Assembly (NCBI RefSeq): GCF_045679555.1
Contig: NC_092093.1
Span: 63,322,390 to 63,386,389, forward strand
Source of the DNA: Salvelinus alpinus
Lineage: Eukaryota > Chordata > Actinopteri > Salmoniformes > Salmonidae
Direction of reading: 5' to 3'
Length of the DNA stretch: 64,000 bases
Part shown: one piece after another, positions 1-55,142 of the stretch
How the letters are laid out: each line of letters opens with the position of its first letter
Numbering within the stretch: position 1 is the stretch's first letter
Made by a program: the position numbers and the translations under genes
Notes under the pieces: model-generated
Seen by the model: only the letters and a program-made list of their open reading frames with translations
Told to the model about the DNA's origin: nothing
Databases searched by the model: none

Positions 1-811
1 TTCAGGTAGAAATTTCAATGGTGAATGGCTGTGTAACGCTCGACTTTCGTTCAAGAGCTTGTCTTCCCGGATATAACCATGAGATATTGCCGTTTACCTC
101 AGCTCATTGGCTATCTACCAAGCTAGATTTCAAGACGATCAGTGGTCATTGGGCCGAAATACAGTCAATCAAAGAAGCACTTGTCATATCATTGGCGCAC
201 AATGAGGTCATTGTTTGGTGTGTTCAAATCAGTTCCTTTCGGTCAATACGTGCCGTAAAAATAACCATCAGGTATGGTTGTGTTACTAACAAACAGGATT
301 GCAATGAAACCAACCATGACTAGATAAACGTACATTTAGTGTGAGTAATTACATCGAATGTTTCGTCGAAAGTTGGAGACGGAACTCATGACACAAGCCT
401 TTTAAAAATTGTGTTATGCTATAAAAATGGATTTAATCGAACAAAACGAGCATTTATTGTGAAGATTGGACCTTTTGTATTGCCAAAAGAAGAAGATCTT
501 CAAAGGTAATTGATTATTTTATTGCTATTTCTGACTTTTGTGCAGCTACTGCTTGGTTGGAAAATGCTAGTTATACTTGTGTGTGCGGTGCGCTGTCATC
601 AGATTATCGTAAGATATGCTTTCGCCAAAACGTATTTTTGAAATCTGACACAGCGGTTGGATTAAGAAGAAGTTAAGCTTTTAAATGATGTTAGATACAT
701 GTATTTACAAGAACGTTTAATACCACGAATGGTGTATTTAGAATCTTGCGCTCTGCTATTTCACCGGATGTTAGCCAGTTGGGATGCTAACGTCCCACCT
801 AGCCTAGAGAA
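1..811. other. Unassigned intergenic or upstream intronic DNA
   Basis: No exon, transposon terminus or RNA gene was recognised here. A 101-residue open frame at 18-323 has no recognisable motif and no splice context. If spata13 has 5' exons in this window they could lie here, but none can be supported. Confidence 0.4.
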
Positions 812-1259
812 GTTAAGGACAACAAAGTCAAGGTATTGGAGTGGTCATCACAAAGCCCTGACCTCAATCCCATTGAAATTTGTGGTCAGAACTGAAAAAG
901 CATGTGCGAGCAAGGAGGCCTACAACCTGACTCAGTTACACCAGCTCTCTCATTCACCCAACTTATTGTGGGAAGCTTGTGTGGAAGGCTACCTGAAGCA
1001 TTTGACCCATGTTAAACAGTTTAAAGGCAATGCTACCAAATACTAATTGAGTGTATGTAAACTTCTGACCCACTGGGAATGTGATGAATGAAATAAAAGC
1101 TGAAATATATCATTCTCTCTACTATTATTCTGACATTTTACATTCAAATAAAGTGGTGATCCTAACTGACCTAAGACAGGGAATTTTTACTAGGATTAAA
1201 TGTCAGGAATTGTGAAACTGTATTTAGCTAAGGTGTATGTAAACTTCCGACTTCAACTG
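812..1259 (+). mobile_element. Sleeping Beauty-type Tc1 element, 3' end only
   Basis: This carries the last part of a Tc1 transposase frame and the right inverted repeat, ending CTTCAACTG before TA at 1260-1261. It matches the right half of the longer copy at 53333-54846 almost base for base. The decayed frame (about 830-1045) holds the region around the catalytic glutamate, but the 5' two thirds of the element is missing, so it is a dead relic. Confidence 0.85.
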
Positions 1260-1650
1260 TATGTACTGGTTGTACTAAGAGGGTATAGTAGCAGCTAGTA
1301 CGGTAGAAGGTTCCACTGTCCTACGCAGCTTATTGTGCCGGCCAGGGTAAAACTACACACAATAAGTTGGCTGATCTCTAGATTTTAAGTACTGGCAGTA
1401 ACTCCAACTCCTTTTGAAACAGAACCCTATGATGTATCGTGCCAAATAAAGCAGGTCCCAACTGGGCTGTGGATGTTGGCACCAGGCTGAGAGAGAAGCC
1501 ATAGGGGTAGTGTGCATTGTGCAAGGTAGTGGAGCGGGTGGTAGAGTGGGAAGATAAGGTGAGTATGAGGTAATGCATTGATAAAGGACTGCCTTGGCGT
1601 GCCCTTTCAGTGCTAGAGTAGTCTCTTTCATTCCCCAGCCTTGTCTGTCT
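1260..1650. other. Unassigned stretch
   Basis: No gene or named repeat was recognised. Two overlapping minus-strand open frames (1353-1671) lack any protein family signal. Confidence 0.4.
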
Positions 1651-3022
1651 TAGGGCTGCCGATATGGACAAAATATCAGGTCACGATATTTGTCAAATAT
1701 TTTGGGCGTTATTTCATGTTTTTGAATAATCCATGTTCTAAATCTGCTTTCTCATTAGTTCATGACCCTAGTGTGATAACACATACATTATAAGGGATTT
1801 CAATGGGGCTTTCTCCATTTATACTGTTCAATCCAACTCCAAACAAAAATCATTTTCAGCATTTATACATTTCTGCATTTCCTTCACTTTTACTATCATT
1901 TCCCACACTGTTTCACACAGCATGATATGGGCAAAAACATCTAGGCCTAGTTAATTGGTGAATTGTTGGAATCATGGAAATATAGTGATTATTCTATAGT
2001 TTGAATATAGTGGGTAGCACCTAGAATACATTGTTTGACATGACAACGAATTAATGAACCAGGGAGGAATTATTGACAGGGTGGGAACCAAAATGTTGGT
2101 CAGTGTTTCCTAATTAGAGGTTACATTACATGTTTTAGCCAACATATTCATGCATCGCATATTCCTCTGTGATAAGCATGTTTGTGCAATGCTTTCTTAT
2201 CTAGGTTTACACCAGCAATGGTACCAGTCTGTATTAGCTTAGCTAGTTACATTTGCTGTAACTAGCTAAGCCAACATGCTGAATGTACTAACTGGCGATT
2301 AGCATTAGCGGCTAACACAAATTATTTTAACATTTACATACATTTACATTTAAGTCATTTAGCAGACGCTCTTATCCAGAGCGACTTACAAATTGGTGCA
2401 TTCACCTTATGATATCCAGTGGAACAACCACTTTACAATAGTGCATCTAACTCTTTTAAGGGGGGGGGGGGTTAGAAGGATTACTTTATCCTATCCTAGG
2501 TATTCCTTAAAGAGGTGGGGTTTCAGGTGTCTCCGGAAGGTGGTGATTGACTCCGCTGACCTGGCGTCGTGAGGGAGTTTGTTCCACCATTGGGGTGCCA
2601 GAGCAGCGAACAGTTTTGACTGGGCTGAGCGGGAACTGTACTTCCTCAGAGGTAGGGAGGCGAGCAGGCCAGAGGTGGATGAACGAGACATTAACAAGAC
2701 ATTGCTAAGAAAAGACAAACTAGCAAACAGTAGTTTTCAGACCGTAAGATACACAAACAATTGTAATTATAGACTGCTTGTGGAAAGCAGAGTGAACGGC
2801 AGGAAAGTGCTGGTGACTCCGTGGTGGAACAGCTGCAGTTAGCGGCATGCAGCAGCAAATGGAGTAAACTATAAAAACGGACATTATACATGCCGGAGTT
2901 GCGTATCACATTTAACAAACCAAACATTGAAATACTGTTATAGAAGGTAGAGTAAAAATCCAAACCAGTCCGTGCATCAATTCCAGTATATAGTCAAATA
3001 CGGTACACCTTCCAGCCCTAGT
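1651..3022. mobile_element. Probable non-autonomous DNA transposon with short inverted ends
   Basis: The segment opens with TAGGGCTG followed by a GATATGGACAAAATATC-type motif common at the ends of fish hAT-like elements, and closes with CAGCCCTAG, its inverted complement. A LINE 3' end lies inside (2330-2720). The closing 140 bp recurs at 7678-7812. No clear 8-bp target duplication was found, so the limits and class are tentative. Confidence 0.45.
2330..2720 (-). mobile_element. L2-like LINE, 3' end, antisense
   Basis: Read on the minus strand, 2491-2718 encodes the C-terminus typical of fish L2/Rex-type reverse transcriptases (WWNKLPHDARSAESITTF, then a basic run ending HLFKEYLG). It is followed by the shared 3' tail whose plus-strand reading contains TTTAGCAGACGCTCTTATCC. 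An 11-G run at 2461-2471 lies between the two. It is a 5'-truncated, inactive copy. Confidence 0.75.
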
Positions 3023-3892
3023 TTTACTGGAGAGCCTAGAAGAATGGTATGTAACGGTGGGAGTTAGTTTATAGCAGGGGTTTTCTTCTGTTTACAATAG
3101 TGGTGAGAGAGAGTGATGGAGAGACGTGGGTGAATTGTCAGCAAAGGTAGCGTTGAGAATCAGTTTGGTAAAAGAGTATGCTAACATCATGTAGTCTACC
3201 TCCCACTCTCAGGTGCTAGAGCAGGGTGAGCAACTTTGATGGGGATGGGGCCCACACAAAAAAATCTGAACTGATGAGGTGGCTTGTGGGTCTGTTTGCC
3301 CACATCCAAACCCACATCCATACCCACACATGCAGTCAGGCCCTAGCCTTTTGGGGGCCCTAAGCAACATTTTGTTGGGACAGCGGAGAGAGAAAAGATT
3401 CTACCCATTTGGCAATGGGGTGTAGAGATTTTACAATTTTATAACTAATTTCATGTAATTCTACTCATTTTGCCATGGGGTGGAGAGATGTTTTAAATAT
3501 GATATCTGAGTGAGAGAGACTAACAAAATCAACGGGGTCCCCCCGGTTGTTCATTCGACCATGTTTACTGCAATTTCAGATAGCTGGCTAGACTAATTTA
3601 CCAATCTAAACATTTTTTGCTGACATAACAAGAGAGAAACTGCTGATGCACAACCAAATTTTGAAACTGCACCTTGTGTATTCTACTATTCTAACTACAG
3701 TAAGTTGAGACCCCAACTGAATTCTTCTTTTATTTTTTATAATGATAATAATTGTTCCTGTTTTTGGAAATTGGTCCGCGGGCCTACAAAAGGAGGGCTG
3801 CGGGCCACCAGTTGCCCATCCCTGTGCTACAGAGAGGAACAGCTCAGTGCAAGTCTGTGCCAGACAAAGGCAGGCAAATCAATCACATTGGG

Positions 3893-4067
3893 TCCTGAAA
3901 TGCCCAGTTTAAATGTCCTGAAATGCCCAGTTTAAATGTCCTGAAATGCCCAGTTTAAATGTCCTGAAATGCCCAGTATAAATGTCCTGAAATGCCCAGT
4001 ATAAATGTCCTGAAATGCCCAGTTTAAATGTCCTGAAATGCCCAGTTTAAATGTCCTGAAATTTAGC
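3893..4067. repeat. 23-bp minisatellite, about 7.5 copies
   Basis: Head-to-tail units built on CCTGAAATGCCCAGTTTAAA plus a TGT linker. Units differ by one base (AGTTTAAA versus AGTATAAA). Confidence 0.9.
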
Positions 4068-4127
4068 CATTAAGTCTGTATTTGATTAAAGGTTCAGAGC
4101 TACTGTGAGATCAATTGAGTTGCTGTG

Positions 4128-4500
4128 AAATGGAGAGGGGAGGGAGAGGGCGAAATGGAGAGGGGAGGGAGAGGGCGAAATGGAAAGGAGGAGTGTGGAG
4201 GGTGAGAGGAGTGTGGAGGGTGAGAGGAGTATGGAGGGTGAGAGGAGTATGGAGGGTGAGAGGAGTATGGAGGGTGAGAGGAGTCAAGTGGAGAGAGGGT
4301 AGAGACGTGGAGAGAGAGGGGGAGAGAGGCGTGTAGAGAAGGGGAGAGACGAGAAGGGGAGCGAGACGTGTAGGGGGAGAGAGAAGGGGAGAGAGAAGGG
4401 GGAGAGAGAAGGGGAGCGAAGGGGAGAGAGACGTGTAGGGGGAGAGAAGTGGAGAGAAGTGGACGGGGAGGGAGGGAGGTAGGTAGAGTGAGGGAAACGG
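4128..4500. repeat. Long polypurine tract with an 18-bp tandem repeat
   Basis: The + strand is almost entirely A and G for about 370 bp. Within it, 4190-4285 is a tandem array of an 18-bp unit (GAGTATGGAGGGTGAGAG and a GTGTGG variant), and the rest is irregular GGGGAGAGAG. Open frames on both strands are low-complexity products of this composition. Confidence 0.85.
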
Positions 4501-5239
4501 ATGTAGAGCGCATTAAACTGCACAGATCCCAGGATGGAAGTACAGGCAGGGATCACACCAACTTTCCCCCTCTCCATGGGCCAAATCTGGAGAAAATGGG
4601 CAATTTGTGGCATTAATCACAATGGATTAGTGATTCTCATTGCTTAGTCATGCTCACAAAGCCTTTCATCGAAGACTGGCCTGCATTAACCGCTGCGCTC
4701 GCGTGCACACACACACACACATCCTTACACTGGGGCCGACTGCTCCTTGCCCATAGAAAATATACATTGCCAAGGAGAAATTCACATGGCATCACACAGT
4801 GAGAGACACGTGCTATTTTTCTCTCATTCTCTCTCACTCAAAGCTGAGAAACACATGCTGTAGAGACAAAGCAGAGGAATCTTATGCCCTCTCTTTTTCT
4901 TGCACTCACATGCACACGAAGGTTTAGGTTACTGTAAGAGATTCAATTCACTCGTCACAGCGACATGCCGTTCGCACACTCATAAATGCATAGTATTATT
5001 GGCTAAACATTATACTGACAGTGGCACTCATTCTTCATTTGTAGGAACAGATAATTAGGCCTTCTTTACATCTGTTACTTGAATAATGTGTATTTTCTCT
5101 TTCTCTGAATGACATTCTGAATTCGCAGTGTGTTTTTATGTGCCTCTGGAGCTTGCCTCTGGTGTGAAATACTTTATGAAAGGTCTTTAGAGTTGACGGT
5201 GTACACCTGCTGTCTTGTTCCACATTGAGGGCTGTGTGT

Positions 5240-5412
5240 AAGGAGACGGCAGGTAGGCTAGCGGTTAAGAGCACTGGGCCAGTAACCGAAAGGTCTCTGG
5301 TTTGAATCCTCAAGCTGACTAGTTTTGGGGGGGAATTCTGTCTGTGTCCTTGAGCAACGCACTCTTAACCCTAATTGCTCCTGTAAGTGGCTGCTAAATG
5401 AGGTGAATATAA
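5240..5412 (+). mobile_element. tRNA-derived SINE
   Basis: A tRNA-like head is visible: a CTAGCGGTTAAGAGC A-box region and GGTTTGAATCC as B box at about 5299-5309, followed by a SINE body and a tail resembling AGTGGCTGCTAAATGAGGTG, a decayed LINE-type tail. It is the same SINE head as at 47366 and, inverted, at 61421. It is a retroposon, not a functional tRNA gene. Confidence 0.75.
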
Positions 5413-5638
5413 AAGGCCTAGTGTTAATTCTAGGTAAAGGCTACTGGTACTAGGGGGTTCTAGGGATAGGCTCAATAACCTGCTCTTATTTTCACTTGCA
5501 GCAATTTCCTCTAAGTTCCCTGTGTTTAGAATTGTAATAAGGGATAATAAAACATTGAAATCGAAGTGTCTTCAAGGAAGACACTGTACATAATAAGAGT
5601 GATAAAACAATGATATAACATGTCTATTGTTTCTTTAG

Positions 5639-30896
<25,258 letters not shown>

Positions 30897-31446
30897 GGAT
30901 CTCGCCCTGAGGACTCAGAGAAAAACATACAATTATGGACCTACATATTTCAGCACAGTATCTGTGCACGTACTACTTTGTGTAATGTGTGTTTGTGTGC
31001 CTCCTTAAAGTGTATGTATATTTTGTTGTGGTCTTGTGTGTGTGTGCGTTATGTCTATTCGGTTTCTATTTGTGTCTATTCAAATCTGTGCCTGCAAATT
31101 GGGAGAGATTTCCCATAAGTGTTAATATGCATACAGACTGACTCCCTCCATGTGCTGGTGTGGTAAAGATGCTGCTTTTTGTAGGTCTGAGGTTCCTTAA
31201 TACCCAACCGCCCAGCACAAACCTGTATTCATGTAGTTATGACCATGATGTGCAGCAAATTTTAGCTTTTCAATTAGGAGTTGAGTACTTACCTGCTACC
31301 TTGGTTTTAGTTCATTTCGCTGAGGCTGGTCCCTGTTGGAGTTGGACTGCTAGTGAAGACACAAGTGGCTCTTCTGAGAGCTCAATGCCCAGAGGACAGT
31401 CTACACACGCATTTGCACATTCAGTAACCCTGTTAACACTGTTGTA

Positions 31447-31452
31447 AATAAA
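31447..31452 (+). terminator. Poly(A) signal of spata13
   Basis: A canonical AATAAA 551 bp after the spata13 stop codon, the first good signal in the 3' untranslated region and followed by an A/T-rich stretch. Confidence 0.75.
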
Positions 31453-31998
31453 CTATTTTACAAAAAGTACCAAGTAAAAGTAGTGTATTTCTCAATTTTA
31501 TTGGTTGGTTGTGAGAAATGTATCTCTCAAAGATATGTAACATCTGCTGTAATCATATGAATTCTGTCAACATGAATGAGGGTCGTCACTAGTTACCACA
31601 GCCACAAAGTTACAAACCCGCCTATTTCTACAATTTATCTTATACCAAACCCTAACCTTAAATTAAGACCAAAAAGCAAATGTTTGTTAACATACTTTTT
31701 TTTACGATATAACCTATGTAGACTTTGTGGCTGTGGTAACTAGTGAAACCCTGAAGGAGCCCCAGCTAGTCGCTGCTTCCTCACCTGTGCGGTCCGATCT
31801 GGTTACATTCAACTGGCGGCTCAGGGTAGATAGCGAGACGCCCCACAGCAGCACGGTTTAACCAGTACACAGGGGTGCTGCTTTTTCCATCTTTATATTT
31901 GACATTTTAGAGTGGAACAGTAGAAATGACCGATCTCACTCAGAAGCGAACAATCGGATGATATGAGAGGCGCGAAGTAATGTCCCTGTGCCGGTGTC
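31453..31998 (+). promoter_or_regulatory. Short intergenic stretch, probable tmprss7 promoter and leader
   Basis: Only 546 bp separate the spata13 poly(A) signal from the tmprss7 start codon, so the tmprss7 promoter should lie here or overlap the spata13 3' end. A weak TATA-like TTTATATT is at about 31891. CpGs are more frequent from about 31780 on. No transcription start was identified. Confidence 0.5.
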
Positions 31999-50077
<18,079 letters not shown>

Positions 50078-50332
50078 GTCAATTACAACACCCTTTATTT
50101 TATAGTCCTATTCAACTGGTAGTTACTGCAAAATTACAATGTGTACTTTCTGGTGTCTACTTCAATGAATCCCATATAAAATGTAATTACTATCTATACC
50201 ATCTATATCATCTTCGAAAATACCAGGTAATGAGTGGACAGTATGTAAAGCTGTTACGGGAATGAAGATCAGGAGAGATTAACACATGTTAGCACTGGTC
50301 CCCTTAAGCCAGTCAACCCTAACCACAAACAT

Positions 50333-50720
50333 ACAGTGTAAAAAAATAGATATATGTTTGGTTGACCCAAAGGTTGCGTTACTTAGTTGGGTTGTTTTCT
50401 TTAAAAACTGCTGGGTTAACTGCTGGCCAATAAGATCTAGCTGAAAGCCACACCCCTAATAAGCCACACCTCCTGAAAATAGCCAAAAAAATACCCAGCT
50501 GCTAAATCAACCCAGCATGAGAGTAAAAAATACCCAATTGATGGTTAAATTAACCCATGTTTGAGTAATCCCAACAACTCAACTTGTTGGGTTATTCACG
50601 CGACCCAGCTGTCTGGGTCAAAGTAACCCAGCGTGTGTTCCGTCCAATATTTACCCAGCGCTTGGTTACCAAATGATCCAAATTGGGTTGTTTTTAACCT
50701 AGACTTTTTTAGAGCGTAGA
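50333..50720. mobile_element. Probable short DNA transposon rich in AACCCA/TGGGTT motifs
   Basis: Begins TACAGTGTAAAAAAA and ends TTTTTTAGAGCGTA, with many inverted TTGGGTTA and TAACCCA motifs between. This resembles a widespread non-autonomous fish element. It lies in the probable tmprss7 3' untranslated region. Confidence 0.55.
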
Positions 50721-51135
50721 CCTAAACCATATGGCCATATAGTCTCCATATCTCTCTGTCTCTGTATGTCTAGCTCTACACTGGTTCTAGCCTAGGCAGC
50801 CTGCACTATTGTTTAGGTACTATGTGCATTCCTGGTAATACACTTGAGTCCCCCGTGGAACTGCTCGTATGTAAAGCATCCTCCATTCAGGCTGTGAAGG
50901 CGTTATTTTCCTCCTTAACTAACTTTAATGATGAGAAGGCAGAAAAAAACTGGGGAAATATGCATACTTTCGTCATGGAACAATTTTCCACCACTTTCCA
51001 CCATTTTTGCATTTTCTGACAATTTAGGATGTTGCACATCCATGGCTGAAACAGCTGCCTGGGCTACACTGGCTCAGCTATATGCTGTACTCTATGTAAC
51101 AGTAACTGATATGTTGTTGGGTCATCACTTTCAAC

Positions 51136-51141
51136 AATAAA
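51136..51141 (+). terminator. Candidate tmprss7 poly(A) signal
   Basis: AATAAA about 1.06 kb after the tmprss7 stop codon, the first canonical signal seen. An earlier non-canonical signal cannot be excluded. Confidence 0.5.
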
Positions 51142-51379
51142 TATTCCATGAAAAAACTGCTTCTCGGAGACTAAATTTCCCCCTTAAAATGTTGAGTAGG
51201 CTATTTGTAATTTATTAGGCTACAACTTTGTAACTCATAAATCCTTATAGAGGTACTAAGGGACAGTTCAAAATGTACTGGGGTGGGGGGGCTGGTCCAG
51301 GGGAGGGTTGTCTAACTTACTTTTTGGTTTTGAGGAGGGATGTGTGATTTATTTTTATTCCTTCCTGTTTATAAACAAA

Positions 51380-52915
51380 AGCTCAAACAGGAAGTACCAG
51401 TGATGCACAGAAGTGGTCGAACGAAGCAGACGCGAGGCTAAAAGACTGCTTTGCTAGTACAGACTGGGATATGTTCCGGGATTCATTAGATAACATTGAG
51501 GAGTTTACCACAACAGTCACAGGCTTCATCAATAAGTGCATAGACGATGTCGTCCCCACAGTGACTATAAGAACATATAGAATGACACGGACATGGACGC
51601 ACACAAGAAGTTCCGCTACTAACATGCAAAAGGACAGTATAGGAGGAAGGTGGAATCCTATTACACCTGCTACGACACTCGTTGTATATGCCAGGGCTTG
51701 CAGACGATAACAGATTACAAAGGAAGCCCAGCCATGAGTTGCCCAGCGATAAAGAACTCCCAAACGAGCTAAATGTCTTTTATTCTCGCTTTGAGGAATA
51801 TAGCACATTCACAGACATTTACAATCTCTCCTTGTCCCAGTCTGTAATCCCAACATGTTTCAAGCTGACCACCATTGTCCCTGTTCCCAAGACCTCCAAG
51901 GTAACCTGCCTAAATAACTATCGCCCTGTAGCACTCACAGCTGTAATTATGAAGTGCTTTGAAAGGCTGGTCATGACACACATCAACACCATCATCCAGA
52001 CATCCTAGACCCACTCCAATTCACATACCATCCCAACAGATCCACAGATGACACAATCTCAGTTGCACTTCACACTGCCCTCTCCCACCTGGACAAGAGA
52101 GGAAATAACTATGTGAGAATGGTGTTCATAGACTACAGCTCAGCGTTCAACACCATAAACCCCTCCAAGCTCATCACCAAACTAGAGACCCAGGGATTGA
52201 ACCCCTCCCTCTGCGACCGGATCCAGGACATCCTGAAAGGCCGGCCCCAGGTAGTGAGGGTAGGCAATAACACTTCCGCCACGGTGAACATCAACAAGGG
52301 GACCCCTCAGGGGTGTGGGCTTAGTCCCCTCCTGTACTCCCTGTTCACCCACACTGCATGGCCGCACACGACTCCAACACCATCAAGTTTCCTGTTGACA
52401 CGACGTGGTAGGCCTGATCACCGACGGCGATGAGTCAGCCTACAGGGAAGTCAGAGACTTAGCAGTGTTGTGCCAGGACAACAACCTCCCTCAACTTCAG
52501 TAAGACCAAAGGGCTGACCGTGGACTATAGGAGAAAGAGGGGAGAGCACACCCCCATCCACATCAATACAGTTTTCTGTTCCCAAAACTAGAATCTGTTA
52601 CCGACAGTGAACTAAGTTTTGTAGACTTTACCCTTTTCCAAAGTTAAAAAGATAGCTTTGTTTAGGAGTGCAAAAACGAATTGAGTTATTACACACGTAC
52701 ACTAAAACCAGCTAGCAAGACCCTATTGGCATGCTAAAAATGTGCCAATAGGATCTTGCTAGCTCGTGCTTGGCTCTGCCCACCTGCTTGCTTGATCTGC
52801 CCCCTATGACTCATTTGTATCTATTTGAAACGATGGGCTGTGCCCTATTTTGGTTAAGTTAAAAACATCTTTGCCACTACAGAGGATGGTGCGGACAACC
52901 CAGTACATCACTGGG
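51380..52915 (+). mobile_element. Non-LTR retrotransposon remnant (Rex/L2-like)
   Basis: Frames at 51682-52008 ([20 protein letters not shown]) and 52113-52433 ([38 protein letters not shown]) are reverse transcriptase blocks on +. The jump from FYSRFEE to FTDIYNLS shows an internal deletion, and the rest is frameshifted. A short hairpin element interrupts it at about 52565-52880, after which LINE sequence resumes (CAACCCAGTACATCACTGG). Confidence 0.8.
52711..52764. repeat. Stem-loop with 21-bp arms
   Basis: GCTAGCAAGACCCTATTGGC pairs with GCCAATAGGATCTTGCTAGC, one mismatch, around an 11-base loop. It lies inside a 300-bp insert in the LINE and is probably part of a small fold-back element. 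Confidence 0.75.
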
Positions 52916-53198
52916 GCCGAGCTCCAGTTCTTTGTTCCGGGCCATTTTGAGCCTGTAATCGAACCCACAAATGCTTATGCTCCAGATACTCAACTAGTCT
53001 AAAGAAGGTCAGTTTTATTGCTTCTTTAATCAGTACCACAGTTTTCAGCTGTGCTAACATAATTGCAAAAGGGTTTTCTAATGATAAATTAGCCTTTTAA
53101 AATGATAAACTTGGATTAGCTAACACAACGTGCCATTGGAACACAGGAGTGATGGTTGCTGATAATGGGCTTCTGTACGCCTATGTAGATATTTCATT

Positions 53199-54983
53199 TG
53201 TAACGATGTGCACTGAGAATCAGGAAGCAAGTTCAGGGAGTGAGTTTTTTAATAAATAAACACAACATAATACAAAACAGACATAACACAGAAACAATAA
53301 TGCCTGGGGAAGGAACCAAAGGGAGTGATATGCAGTTGAAGTCGGAAGTTTACATACATTTAGGTTGGAGTCATTAAAACTTGTTTTTCAACCACTCCAC
53401 AAATTTCTTGTTAACAAACTATAGTTTTGGCAAGTCGGTTAGGATATCTACTTTGTGCATGACACAAGTCATTTTTCCAACAATTGTTTACAGACAGATT
53501 ATTTCACTTACAATTCACTGTATCACAATTCCAGTGGGTCAGAAGTTTACAAACACTAAGTTGACTGTGCCTTTAAAGTGCTTGGAAAATTCCAGAAAAT
53601 TATGTCATGGCTTTAGAAGCTTCTGATAGACTAAAAATTGTAGACCTCCACAAGTCAGGTTCATCCTTGGGAGCAATTTCCAAATGCCTGAAGGTACCAC
53701 ATTCATCTGTACAAACAACAGTACGCAAGTATAAACAACATGGGACCACACAGCCGTCATACCGCCCAGGAAGGAGACGAGTTCTGTCTCCTAGAGATGA
53801 ACGTACTTTGGTGTGAAAAGTGCAAATCAATCCCAGAACAACAGCAAAGGACCTTGTGAAGATGCTAGAGGAAACGGGTACAAAAGTATCTATATCCACA
53901 GTAAAACAAGTCCTATATCGACATAACCTGAAAGGCCGCTCAGCAAGGAAGAAGCCACTGCTCCAAAACCGCCATAAAAAAGCCAGACCACGGTTTGCAG
54001 CTGCACATGGGGACAAAGATCGTACTTTTTGGAGAAATGTCCTCTAGTCTGATGAAACATAAAACAAAACTGTTTGGCCATAATGACCATCGTTATGTTT
54101 GAAGAAAAAGGGGGAGGCTTGCAAACCGAAGAACACCATCCCAACCGTAAAGAATCGGGGTGGCAGCATCATGTTGTGGGGTTGCTTTACTGCAGGAGGG
54201 ACTGGTGTACTTCACAAAATATATGGCATCATGAGGAAGGAAGATTATGGGGATATATTGAAGCAACATCTCAAGACATCAGTCAGGAAGTTAAAGCTTT
54301 GTTGCAAATGGGTCTTCCAAATGGACAATGACCCCAAGCATACTTCCAAAGTTGTGGCAAAATGAGTTAAGGACAACGAAAGTCAAGGTATTGGAGTGGC
54401 CATCACAAAGCCCTGACCTCAATCCTATAGAAAATGTGTGGGCAGAACTGAAAAAGTGTGTGCGAGCAATGAGGCCTCCAAACCTGACTCAGTTACACCA
54501 GCTCTGTCAGGAGGAATGGGCCAAAATTCACCCAACTTATTGTGGGAAGCTTGTGGAAGGCTACCTGAAACATTTGATCCAAGTTAAACAATTTAAAGGC
54601 AATGCTACCAAATACTAATTGAGTGTATGTAAACTTCTGACCCACTGGGAATGTGATGAAAGAAATAAAAGCTGAAATAAATAATTCTCTCTACTATTAT
54701 TCTGACATTTCACATTCTTAAAATAAAGTGGTGATCCTAACTGACCTTAGACAGGGAATTTTTACTAGGATTAAATGTCAGGAATTGTGAAAACCTGAGT
54801 TTAAATGTATTTGGCTAAGGTGTATGTAAACTTCCGACTTCTACTGTATATAGGGAAGGTAATCAGGGAAGTGATGGAGTCCAGGTGAGAGATGACACGC
54901 AGGTGCTCATAACGATGGTGACAGGTGTGCACCTTAATGAGCAGCCGGGTGACCTAGAGGCCGAAGAGGGAGCACACATGACA
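53199..54983 (-). mobile_element. Solo LTR-like element carrying a Tc1 insertion
   Basis: Starts TGTAACGATG and ends ACACATGACA (TG...CA), with TCATT before it and CCATT after it, a 5-bp target duplication with one change. Without the Tc1 it is about 270 bp. Its ends resemble those of the LTRs at 36702 and 39764, but the body differs. Confidence 0.78.
53333..54846 (+). mobile_element. Sleeping Beauty-type Tc1 element, near full length
   Basis: Ends CAGTTGAAGTCGGAAGTTTA and CTTCCGACTTCTACTG, each with a second internal direct repeat about 200 bp inward (CAGAAGTTTACAAACACTAA on the left), the IR/DR layout of this group. Transposase frames at 53607-53816, 53820-54047, 54099-54365 and 54328-54618 cover the DNA-binding, linker and catalytic parts, including DNDPKHTSK and [15 protein letters not shown] replaces the tryptophan codon before the first catalytic Asp, and frameshifts separate the pieces, so it is inactive. 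Confidence 0.95.
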
Positions 54984-55142
54984 CCATTAAAAATCTGCCG
55001 TTTCCAGCTACAATAGTCATTTACAACATTAACAATGTCTGCACTGTATTTCAGATCAATTTGATGTCATTTTAGTGGACAAAAAAAATAGCTTTTCTTT
55101 CAAAAACATGGACATTTCTAAGTGACCCCAATCTTTGAACAG

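Larger units (their letters stand above)
52925..55142 (-). mobile_element. Tc1/mariner 5' fragment of the 28688-30308 family, split by a solo LTR
   Basis: 52925-53198 and 54984-55142 are consecutive parts of the same element as the right arm of the palindrome at 29511-30306. They contain GCCATTTTGAGCCTGTAATC at one end and GACATTTCTAAGTGACCCCA at the other. The gap between them is an LTR carrying a Tc1. Confidence 0.88.

Noticed and set aside
4100..4613. Ser/Pro-rich and Arg/Gly-rich frames
   Set aside because: Low-complexity product of the polypurine tract.
5260..5330. tRNA gene
   Set aside because: A and B box-like sequences belong to a SINE head; the body and tail show a retroposon. The copies at 47366 and 61421 are the same.
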